Positions 15,646 to 26,818 of a stretch of DNA of 64,000 nt are shown one piece after another. Both the position numbers and the translations under genes were made by a program. A model generated the notes under the pieces. The model had not been told where the DNA came from. It saw only the letters and a program-made list of their open reading frames with translations, and searched no databases. Source of the DNA: Maylandia zebra (Eukaryota > Chordata > Actinopteri > Cichliformes > Cichlidae); contig NC_135185.1 of assembly GCF_041146795.1 (NCBI RefSeq), positions 28,207,529 to 28,271,528 on the forward strand, in the 5' to 3' direction. Within the stretch, counting starts at the first letter, position 1, and each line of letters starts with the position of its first letter.

Positions 15646-18564
15646 ATGAGCCGCGCTTCAGACGAACGACAACACAAGGAAACACTGGAGGATTTGACCT
15701 GTATGTCCGCTCCTTCGACAGCCAAATGATCCCTTGGCCTGCTTTGTTGTGACATAAGAAGTCCCTTTGTGTTGCCTCTAGGGTAAAACGTTTAAACGGA
15801 AAAAGGCGTCTTCACAAACTTTTTGATACACAGAGGTTTTCAACAAGCAACTTGTGAGAACCCCAACCCCCTCAGGCCTCTTACCCTACTTTGGCTCTAC
15901 CTGGATGGAACAACTTAACAGTTTCTTCTTGTGGAGATGTTATTTCATGGATCTGCACCCAAGAAACTTATTTATATCTTAAGACGAGCAGTTTAAAAAA
16001 AAAAATGTTTTTGCAATATTCTTCAAATTTGCGTCAATCCTTAGCAATGACATATTTTCAATTTTGTACTTTTCCCCAAGTGTGCATATTGTACACTAAT
16101 GAACAAAGCCCTTTTCAGACATGGGATCTGTGAAAGTAATGGTTTTCTGTCCTTCAAATGTAGGTCATTTTTATGTTTATGTTTTTCTCAAAGTTTTATT
16201 TAGACACACATGACAGTGATTGGCAGAGTCGCAGTACGCATGCAGTACTTGCCCTTCCTGGAAAAGCCTTGTTGACTCTGTGACAGCAGGTTTTCTCAGG
16301 ATCGACTCTTTTCACTGTGTTTTTAGTTTCTTCTGTCATTGTCACTAAGAGCAGGTTGTGTGTATATGTGCTGCTCAGAGAGCTGCACACAGGCTCAGAG
16401 AAAGAGAGATGTCTCTTCTGTTTATTGAAAGAGGAATGTCTTTATCATAAATTAGAACCTGATTTTGGAGAGATTTGTATGTATTGCTGTTGAGGGCATT
16501 CCCTCATGAGTTCAGCTTCAAAGAAAAGTTTAAATGGAATCATGCACAGTCAAAATCACTCAGATGCTCCTCTCTTAATTTGACTGCATGCATTCAGATT
16601 TGTCTTGAAAAGTTAGAAGTAAATGTTTCCAGGTCCGACCTAACAAGATTGCCATTTAAGGATAAGTGAACATGCACTTGGGCAGGTGACGCATTCAGGT
16701 GCCCTCAAAATTAAAGAAAGGGATTGCATGTCTGAAAGGGGCTGTAGGCTCTGTGGTGATGTATGTAGTCAGATTGTCTCTGTAGCTCTTCTTCGAAGAG
16801 GTTTCGGTTTGTTTTACCTCCTCCCTTTCTTCCTCACAAGTGTGTTTCGAGGATGTGACTGGGTGGTCTCTGCATATTTTCATTTTCTACAACACAATAT
16901 CCTGTAGATCATAGACATGTGATTTTCAATAGTAATCAGTGATTAAAATGTTTCCCCCTTGCACTACCAATGCAAAACGGTGTCATTTGTTCTCAGTTTG
17001 AAATCATTCTCAAATATTTTATACTTAATTTAAAAAACAAAACTAAAACCTCCATTGTCATATAACTGGGATACTTGTACATGTTTGATACTATAGAATA
17101 ATAACAATGTAACAGGTTAACTTGTCGAAGTCTTTCACAGGGAATTACCGAACTTTGGTTTCCTCTTTCATTCAAATAGAAATAAATAAGTGGAACTTCT
17201 TTTTGTTTAATCCTTTTCCATAGTGCGTACACACAAATGGTAGTTTTGTCAACTTTTGCAGTTACAAAGGTTCATCTGTAAAAATTAGTTTGTCGGCTTG
17301 TTTTTCTTCGCGTGCCAGGATACTGAAAACAGTAGAGGCCAGAGGCCGTGTTGACATTTGCATTGGAAATGACAGGGCAGAATTTTCAACTTTAACCAGT
17401 TTGTATAAGGTCTTTAGTCATAACCCACTTCTATTACATTTATCTATTTACACTTATTTTCAATGCATAATTTGCAGATTATTCTTGATTAATAATAAAT
17501 TAAAATGTTAGCTTCAAAGTGTGGCGATTGATGAATTCACCCACAGGTAAATGATGATTGAGACTGGGAGGAGACAAAAATCCCTGAGAGGGTTGTGCCA
17601 CAAAGGCTGATTGTTGTAAAGTCAAATATGTAGCTCCGGCTCCTGTGGCAACCCATTGTGACAGCCAAAGGAAGCTCTAATAAGCTCACATTTCCAAACT
17701 GCAACCATCATAACATACTTTCAAACATCGAGGATAATACTGAACACCCATCTGACATTTTGTTGTACATAATCTGGCTTTAATCAGTCCACAAAAATAG
17801 TAAAGGCAGTGCTTTCACAACAAGTACAACAATGCTGGTGGGTAGAATTGCTGAATCACTTCAAATCCACATATTACAACACATCTTGTCATTTCACAGC
17901 AGCAAATCAAGATTTCAAAGGTCCTCTTAATCAGCACACCACAAAGTATGTTCCCCTTTTTAGTGCACATACATGAGCGGTGTTTTAAAAATCTCAAACA
18001 ACACGATGACTTGTACCTAGTTTATCCCTGCCGAGTAGTTAGGAAGTCTCATTCCCTGTACAGATCAGATATTAATCCAGCTCACAGTCATTAAGAATCA
18101 ACAGCACTATTTTAAAACAAGCTGTGCATAAGAAGTGATTACAGTATATATTTCCACCTTTTCAATAAAGTTATTTAATCTTTTTGCATAGCCAACTGTA
18201 CGTCCTCACTGTGTATCTAAAGGGATAGATGTAAAGCCAAGAATATCTCAAATCTGGGTCAGTTATAAATGCAGTGAACAGCAGAAAATGGCAGCTGTAG
18301 TGCAGTATTAAAAAACTACCACTATAATTATCCCTGGCAAACATACTTGAACAGTTTGAAGCCTTAAAATGAGAGGCGATGCAATTATCCTTAAATGATT
18401 CAGCAAACAAAAATCTTTAGGAGTTCAATAATCCTTCAACTTCAAACGTATACCTGAATAAAACCAAAAGAGGCAACCTAGAGTATAGCTATTCGAGCCT
18501 TTTGCCTTTGGCATTGTGTGTCTGCCGTCTACTCTCAGAGCAGGCGCTGGTGGGTTATTTGCAG
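15646..18564. other. yy1 and tpp1 3' UTRs (convergent)
   Basis: The yy1 3' UTR starts at 15646; candidate poly(A) signals AATAAA at 17181 and 17494. The tpp1 3' UTR runs leftward from 18564, with candidate minus-strand ATTAAA at about 17779-17784. AT-rich, no other gene seen. The two transcripts probably end within about 300 bases of each other. Confidence 0.55.
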
Positions 18565-21500
18565 CTAATCACTCAGGAGGACAGCCAGCAGGGCAGGATA
18601 GTTTGGCGTACCCCAGCCGGTAACAGGATCCCACGAAGGTGCGGCACAGAAACCCTGCCCTTGAACCTGCTCGTCCAGACAGCCATAGTGGCAACCTTCA
18701 GTTACCTTGAGACAAAAGTGAACGGCATTTAGGAAACAGACCTCGACCATGGATATTTGGTTTCTTGTTTTAAAAAAATGCCTTAGTGAACACCCGTCAT
18801 AACAGTAGCAGCGTAAACAAAGCTTGTTTTTCGGTTAAAGCGTCGCAGTGTCTATGTTGTGTAATCTATACAAGTGGAGCATTCTTCAATAGTTTGGTAA
18901 CAACAAGAGTCCTCCAATAATTACTTCAAGTACTTATCTACAGTAATAGTATAATTAGCTGCACTTACATCAAATAAGGCCTTTCCATTCAGCTTATAGA
19001 GTCGGGGGTTGAGGAAGCCCAGGGCAGGCAGGCCCTTCATGAAACGTTGATCATTGATGAGGGAAAGCATACCTCCGACTACAGGGGTCGATGCCTGGAT
19101 GGGTAAGCAATGCATGTGAGATACAATGAGCCACAAGAAGCAGACATTCAAAGCAAGTGATTTAAGGTAAGTGCAGACTGTTGGTGGTGCAGCAGGTGGT
19201 GAATGGGGGTGGCTACACTCTGTAAACACAAACATTTCTTTAACTGAAATAAACCTCCCATGATGTGTAAGGCTTTTGTACCAAATGTAAAGGAATCTGA
19301 AGAGCGCAACATGGGGGAATGAAGCATCACCCTTTTAGACCTTCACTCATTTTAAAGCAAATCCCCTGTAGCTATTGAGTTTGCCTGCTCAGATCCATCC
19401 TAACTGCACAGAGTCTGTTCTGGAAACTACAGGTACAGGTATAGATATTTATGTACAGATGTATGATTGTGCATTTTTGTTGTATGCATATCAGTGTGTA
19501 GGTATGAATGCACTTGTCTTACTCTATATGAGCCATTGGCTGGTGATTTGAAAGTCAGATGAATATTTCTATTATTCATTAGACGGGACCAACTCAATTT
19601 CAACCACAGAATCTGTGTTATTTATATAGAGATGTCTAATGTATTTGTTATGTTGCTTCGATGAATGTCCATACACGTCAAGTGTACTTTGTTGGAAATA
19701 AACTTATCTGTCCAAAAAAACTAAACCTGCAACATTTTAGGAGCCCATAGAGGAAAAAAGGCACCAGCTTCGTTTAGTCTGTCAGTTTGCCCATTGGGCT
19801 AATTTTATGGTTCTTCTGTTTCTTTTTTCCTCCTCTGCTACATTGTCAATTCTCTATTTGCTACAAAGGATACTGACCGAGGTCCCCGACACCCACGGGA
19901 CAGGCACTCTGTTGCTGACCACCCAGTAATTATCAGATAGGGCAGCCATGTCTGGGTAAGCCCTTCCGCTGGTATTGAAGTATGACTTAGGAGGGAGGGA
20001 TGCCGCTACAGTCTTTAGATAGCTATTCACCGCAGTGGTCTGTGGGAACACACACAGAGCACAGATAGCACTGTTTACACTGACTTTTGGGGGGAAAAAA
20101 AACACACGATGATCACTGGATACATAAATGAACGGAGATGTATCATGTATCACTAAAGGCTGATGATTTTACCTGGTAGTCGGGCATCTTAAAGATGTTG
20201 CTGAAGCCTCCACCACTGATTGAGTCTGTGACTTCATACGTGACCTTATAGGGGTTCTTGAAGGATGTGCCTCCTACTGTAGTCACATATGGGCTGGAAA
20301 CAAGAAGCTCTTTAAATCAGATTTTTTTTAATATAGTAAACTATCTGTTGCAAATAATTACACGCTGCTTTAGTTTCACAAAACTGGAGTTGATGTTTTA
20401 CCTTGAGGCAGGGAAACTGGGCCTGAAGGTGTTTTCTTTCCCCAGATGTCTGCATCCAGCACCACTGTCACCTGAACACGACACAAGATCAGGGTGATTA
20501 TAAGTGAGGTGGCAGGTGATGGTGCAGTAAATTTTACTAATGACTGGCAGCCTATTGACTGTTGCTTTGGAGCCGTGATAAAAAGCAAGCAGAACAAAAA
20601 GGTATCGCGTACACATGCCGTGCCATCAGGGGTTCAGTATGAAACAATGGTGCTGTATTCATGTTTCAAGTGACATAATGATCTGACAATGAGAGTGACT
20701 TTACAGTCAGGTGACATATTGCCAAGGAGACAAAGCCTCTTATTTTCTTTACACGATCAGGTAAAGAATTCCCCAGTTATTCAAGTCAAGTCTCATTTTT
20801 AACCAAGGTGACGAAAACCACAAAAAGCACCACAACATGTCACACACATGTTACTATTACAAATGTTACTGTTATTACTGACCAGAAGCAAAGAGCAATG
20901 AGATTCCTCTGACGCCGGCCTTCATGAACTCTGTGTTGATGCGTGTCATGTAGGCTGCAGAAAGACTGTCTTCATCATCTCCATAGCTGATAGTGTGAAC
21001 CCAGGGCAGGTCAGTCATGTTGCTGAGCAAAATCATCCACTGGAGGAAAGGCTCCTGGGACTCATGGCGACCTGGAGGCACAGCAGAACAATTTAAAGGG
21101 AAAAAAGAAACGTTACTCTGTGTGGAGGTTGGTTTTTTTTCTTGCTTTTAACTCCAAGCTCTGACCTCTTTGCTAAAGGGTTTATCATTTCTATATCATG
21201 ATTTTGTTTTGAATAATCTAAAAACAGAAAGACAAACTCTTTCTCATACCTGGATTGGTGAAGACCCAAGTGGAGATGTTTGCCCCTGTGCTCATGATGT
21301 ACTCTACATCCAGACTGGCCTCTATACCAGCTTTTCCTCCCCCCTGGGTTCCTACAACTCGATCCACCTCAGACCGATGCTGGAAGGCACCACCGAACAT
21401 GGCCATGAACTCAGCCAAGTCGGCGGGATGGTAATATTGCTCCAAAAACTAAAAGAGAAAGCAGCTAGCTACAGTGAAAAATTACACCACGTTATAGTCA

Positions 21501-24318
21501 GATTAAAGACTTGGAGCTGAAGGTTATATGGCTAGTTGCAACATTTAACCTTTCATCCCTTAAATAATAAGGTGAGTGTATCATACTTGAGCTACAGCTT
21601 GGCTGTTGTTCTGAACTGATCCCACATCAGCTGATGTTAGATTGTAGCGAGTCCTTAAAACAGCAGGAGTCACCCCGAGGTGAAACCCTGCCTTAGACTT
21701 CTGCTTCTTGCTGAGATCCAGTCCCTTAGGAGGAAGACGGTGAAGTCCTCCAACTGCAGAAGCATACACAAATTTTAAAAAAAAATTAAATCCCACATCC
21801 ACTTCCTTAACCACTTATGTACTTCAGAGTCACGGGGGCGGCAGTGTCAATGCAGATCCAAACCTAATCATATGAGATGCTCTCATAAAGTTCAAAGACT
21901 TTGCCATAAAAAATGATGAAGTCTTTGAACCCAAATATATCTCCTCACCTGCATCTCAAACCCACTTTTTGTGTAGTTTCTATTTATTCCTTTTTTGATT
22001 AGTCACTGAAGTGCCATTCTGACCACTTGCACGTTGGTATTTACGATTTCAACAGAAATATCTGAGAGAAACCCACAACTTCTGTGTAAAAAATTACCCT
22101 GTGGCTAAGCACCGGCACCCACACACCAAGCAACAGTTTCTAAGGAAAAAGTGGTTAGCAGCGTCACCTTACACCAGCAAGGTTTCTGATTTCAATTCTG
22201 GCTGTACTTAAGGTGGTTAGAATAAAGCACTATATGATGATTAAAAGTATGATTTGTAGGACTTTAACAGGTCATTAACACTGCAGAAGCACTGAATACA
22301 TGTAAACACACACACACAGGTCAGGGTCAAACTTGGGTTCTACTGTAACACCCTGAAGCTTGTGAAGGAGAATATTTGGTGCCACACTGGAGTTTTCTTG
22401 GCCACAATGACAATTTAAGTAACCACCCAAAAATTTAGGTCCTATGCGACACTATCCTCTTCCCCAAAATAAAATTCCTGGTAAAAAGAAATGTAATGAA
22501 AAGGTTATTGAGGATCCAGTGGGCAGTAGTGACATCTATTCAAGTGGACTGAACGGGACAAAGAAGCGATCTAAAAAAAAAGTTTTTGCAGCAAAATGTG
22601 AGTAGGTGTATTTTTTTGCAAGCAATCGTAGAACTTTATGACCTAGGTCTAAAAAAAACCAACATAATAATTAGCAGCTTTTGAAATGGAGCTCACCAAA
22701 GTCAAGGTGATGATGAACGTCATCGGGAACCGAGTATGGAGCTGAAGACCTCACTAAATAATGTCCATCTCTCATATAACGGTGAAATCTGCTTCCTGGA
22801 AGTAACCTCTCTGCAGTCCTGAGGGAAAAAAGCAAACAAAAGAATTCAGTACAACTATCATTTACTGTCATTACCATGCAAACACATGCAAGTCCATTTA
22901 TGTGTGTTTAAAAAGGAAACAATGTAAAACAGATAAAACAGGAACTTCTAGTAAGTGAAATCGACTCCTTGTCTCAGCCTTGATTTATGAATTTCATTTT
23001 ACTCCAGGTCAATGTCTGATTTTTTTTTTAACCCAAAACCGCATAAAGAGGAACTATATCACAAGATACAAGCATTAGTGGGAGATTTACACTGCTACAG
23101 AACTCGTGTTGAAGAAGTGACTTTGCGCTTTAACTGTGTCATGAGCAAGTGAGTTGAGTAAGCAGAACAAATGCTGCCAAAGAAATATGCTTACTCTGCA
23201 GTCATGGTGCACTGCAAAAAGTCCTGAGTGCGAATCGTAAGGCAGTTTGTAATCCCATGACTCTGCAGCCAGCGATGCACCACTTTCTCGGTCAGGTCAG
23301 AGGGACGCACGAGGGAGGCTACTTCCTCTAGACTGAGATGCTTACCTGGAGTGCAAACGAGCACAGGTTAACGTTTAAAGGAGTATTTCTTTCTGTTTTT
23401 AAAATGTAAAGGTTGCAGTTATCGGATAGATCCATACCATACTGAACTGAGTCAGGGTCTGACACCAGCCTGAGCTTTTCCTCCAGCAGGTGAACATTCT
23501 GCTGCTTTAGGGCAAAGGTCAGTTCGAGCTCTTCTGTGGGACCAACCCGATCCACATGAGCCCACTCCTGTGGTATCCTGTGTAAAGAGGAATAAAAATT
23601 TTGAAAATGTATTTTAACAGTCAGAAATTAATGGCAAGCATTTAAATGGCTGGGAGACCTGGTATAACAGACTTATTAATAAACACGGCACCCAGTAATT
23701 AATTACATATGAATCATACCTCACTTTACAGTCTATAGCTAGCAGAAATCCAGATGTAACTTAAACTAAATAATACATATCATAACAGATTTAAAATTGT
23801 ATGTTTGCTCACAAGACATCCTGGTCTGACTCCAGATATCCACTCCAGACCACCGAACTGAATAAAAAGGGCAAGGAGAAGACCAGTCTGCTGGAAGAAA
23901 GGAGAAATCAAAGCATTGAAAATCAGATACACCCAAAACAAACCCGGAAGTTTTGTCAAAACTACAATTAGCACCTAGTGTTATTTCAGGTCGGTAACAA
24001 AACATGTCTTGGTGCATCTTTGACGTCTCAATGTGATTCAGGTAAGAAGGTAAAATTAAAATCATACGCATTTCTTCATGCCTTCATGCACACATAGCGT
24101 TATGCTAATGCTACATCTATTACAGAAAAGCGCGGTTTAGTTTATTACAGCTTTAACGTCCCACGGCCACTTTAACCTGCTACATTAGCAGCAGCTATAG
24201 GTCACCAGTGACGTAAAAAACGTGGGTTAGCTACGTTTAAACAGTTCACGGTATCGCACTCTTCATTATTTATGTAAATAAGCTCTGAAGTTATCTAAAG
24301 CACTCACAGTTTGTTCAT
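18565..24318 (-). CDS. tpp1: Tripeptidyl-peptidase 1 (lysosomal, sedolisin family)
   Basis: Lysosomal serine-carboxyl protease that removes N-terminal tripeptides; the human gene is CLN2. Thirteen exons: 24318-24308, 23890-23813, 23577-23438, 23345-23195, 22818-22697, 21753-21587, 21448-21250, 21071-20883, 20471-20402, 20293-20173, 20039-19878, 19094-18969, 18705-18565, giving 558 aa (human 563). A signal peptide is visible ([21 protein letters not shown]), then the activation prodomain ([16 protein letters not shown]...) and the sedolisin catalytic domain. Catalytic residues are intact: Glu about 266 and Asp about 270 in [10 protein letters not shown], Asp about 354 in SGDSGAG, Ser about 470 in GTSAS. 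The calcium-site region [11 protein letters not shown] near the C-terminus is present. The catalytic Ser codon is the last codon of exon 11. The first exon codes for only 11 bases. Neighbour to the right is mis18bp1 in the same orientation. Confidence 0.97.
19095..19877 (-). other. tpp1 intron 11
   Basis: 783-base intron between the GTS-coding and ASTPVV-coding exons. No other feature seen. Confidence 0.5.
21754..22696 (-). other. tpp1 intron 5
   Basis: 943-base AT-rich intron; nothing recognisable apart from a short CA stretch near 22308. Confidence 0.5.
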
Positions 24319-24378
24319 GGTGTCCTCTCCTGTTTCAGATTGCCAAACTCAAGCGACCAGGTTAGTGTATGCGCACTA

Positions 24379-24403
24379 GTCATGTGACTTTGTTTTCACG
24401 TGA
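24379..24403 (-). promoter_or_regulatory. Two CLEAR/E-box-like sites at the tpp1 promoter
   Basis: GTCATGTGAC (24379-24388; one mismatch to the palindromic CLEAR consensus GTCACGTGAC) and TCACGTGA (24396-24403; perfect core) lie 61-85 bases upstream of the tpp1 start codon. TFEB/TFE3 are known to control lysosomal genes through such sites; their role here is inferred. Confidence 0.65.
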
Positions 24404-24597
24404 TTAGCAACCGCTGCCCCCCCCTTCCCCCTCCCACCACCGATCCTTTAACACGTTTGTAATGTAGTATGTTCTGCTAACTTTTATTTTTGGTTTATTT
24501 ATGTTTGTTTTGTTTTTTTTACTGCACGTAAACGCTGCTCCTTAATAGTATTCAAATAGAAAAAGTAAACTGGGTTCAAATCTGTGTCACAGCTTCA

Positions 24598-25640
24598 CTT
24601 TTGCTGGTTTGGAGGCAAGTTTTGTAAATTTCCTGCTATGGTTTGCATATTTCTGTCCACTCACACTTCTCCTTCACCACTGTGGACTTGGAATGAAAGA
24701 AAAATTGTCTCCCCAACTAAAAGCAAAAGAACAAAAACAAAAAAACTAGCTAACTTAAAATAACTAGACGGTAGAAAATAACTAAAATAATATTGCAAAC
24801 TTAAAAAACCTAACTATAATAACACATACCAGTGTGGAAAGACTAAATTGAATAATACACATATATTTACTAAGTTTGTATTGTAAGTCTGGTATATTTC
24901 TGTTGATGTACAGTACTGTGCAAAAGCCTGGAGTCAGCTCTCATATCTCAATATTTTGCTTCCAAGTACCCAGTCCTTGTACCTGGGCTTTTTCAGAGGA
25001 ATGCTTTCTTTGTTTGTTAAACCACTTAACACTGACTTATGAATCGTTCAAAGATAAAACAGGCACTTAACTCAAGGACTGAACCAGCGTTGTGTCTACA
25101 CATAACAGACAGGTCAACAGCAAAGAACTAATTTTAAATGGTTTCTTTAGGCACTTTGTTACTAGCAGCCTGTCACAATAGGCACACAGTTTTGCAGCAT
25201 TAAATAGTATTTTGCACCAACAAGGTGATTCCTAAAGAACTGTTAGCCAAAAACTTGGCATATCTTGGCATGGTGTGCAAAAAAATTGAGGAAAAAATTG
25301 AAAGTGGATAAGAAACGGCAGGCCTGAAAAAAAAAAAGATCCACAGCAGGAAAAGCAGTTAGTGAAGGTTATATCCTTCAGAAAAAGGAAAAATCCAGCA
25401 AAGACCTGAGAAATGCATCTGCTATTCACTGAAGCCTCATCACAAATGTGGCTTCAGTGAATAGCCACAGGAAACAGCAAGAAAATGAGAACTGGACTGA
25501 TCTTATGGAGGGATTAATCCAGTTTTGACATTTCTGGCTCATCATCATCAGTATGTACAGAAGAGAAATCTTGTGGTACAGTATCTGTACAATGAAAATG
25601 AAAATTCTTAAAGAATCAAGCACCTTCTTACCTTACAGAC
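24598..25640 (+). mobile_element. Tc1-like DNA transposon remnant with shared left flank
   Basis: From about 24909 (TACAGTACTGTGCAAAAG, a Tc1-type inverted-repeat end known from fish) to about 25640 the sequence is a decayed Tc1-like element; AAATCCAGCAAAGACCTGAG and CACTGAAGCCTCAT match transposase coding sequence of that family. The preceding 300 bases (24598-24908) resemble the sequence left of the copy at 55715-56840, so both copies share a composite unit. No open transposase frame survives. Confidence 0.6.
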
Positions 25641-25644
25641 CCAA

Positions 25645-26213
25645 AATACTGTATCACCTGAATAGAGTACTTTGCTCTACTTTTCATTCCTAGATTTAAA
25701 AGTAGAATAGGAAGCAGAGCAGAGAGGCCCCTCTCCTGTGGAACCAGCTCTCAGATTTGGGAGACAGACACCCTCTCTACTTTTAAGATTAGGCATAAAA
25801 CTTTTCTTTTTGACAAAGCATAAAGTTGGGACTGAATCCCTTAGTTAAACTACAAAAGGCTTAGGTTGCTGGGGCTCCCATGATGCACTTTTTCTTGACT
25901 CACTATGTGTTTATACGCCACTCTCATTTAAATATTAGTTATTAATAACTCTTTGGCTCTCTTCCAGTGTCTTTTTGTTCTGTTTCATTACCTCCAATCA
26001 GTCGCGACAGATGACTGACCGCCGTTCCGCTTGAGGTTTCTTCCTGTTAAAAGGAAGTTTTTCCTTCCCACTGTCATCAAGTGCTTGCTCATTGGGATCT
26101 GATTGTTGGGAGTTTTTCTGTATTACTGTAGGGTCTTTACCTTACAGTATAAAGCACACAGACAACTGTTGTTGTGATTTAATGCTATATAAATAAAACT
26201 GTACTGAACTGAA
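25645..26213 (+). mobile_element. 3' end of an L2-like LINE
   Basis: Contains the coding end of a LINE ORF2 (TLSTFKIRHKTFLFDKA then stop, about 25770-25822), followed by the fish LINE 3' UTR with GAGGTTTCTTCCTGTTAAAA and the tail CTATATAAATAAAACTG at about 26185-26204, ending in GAACTGAA repeats. 5'-truncated and dead. Confidence 0.65.
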
Positions 26214-26818
26214 TTTTAATCAGTGGTGTTAAGGATCTTGTCATAATTATGAATGTGGACAGTACCATGTGGAAGCATTACTGAAGCAGTGTGAAATCGT
26301 CTTGACAAAGAACAGAATAAAAGGCAGCCAAAAGAAAGTGTTGAATTTCCTTCAGGAAGCCTGTAGAACTCATCCTGAAGACTACTTGAGCACATCAACA
26401 CCAACAACCTCTGTGCAACTAAAGCATAAAACAATAATTAACAATGGGGGAAAAAAAGGTTTATTATAAGTAACCCTTTGGTATATAAAAAAAAAAAAAA
26501 AATGCAGATACACAAAAACTATATTTACAAGGATGTACTGCAAGACAGCAGCAGTTCTTTTTTTATTCTCTATTAAAATTGATTTTACATTTGCAACTAT
26601 TAAATGTAGACCACATTGTCTCAACACAAAAATATTTATACGTTACAACATTGGAAGTTATGTACATTGAAGTGGTGAGGAAGACTGGCAACAGATGTTT
26701 GGCTGTTCATGTCTCAAGGTGGGGGGATCCCACCTTTCCTCTGCTAATTTTGACTCATTTGAAGAATTTCAGATTTAAAAATAAAATGAACAACATGACA
26801 TTTCATTTCTGGCTTTGA

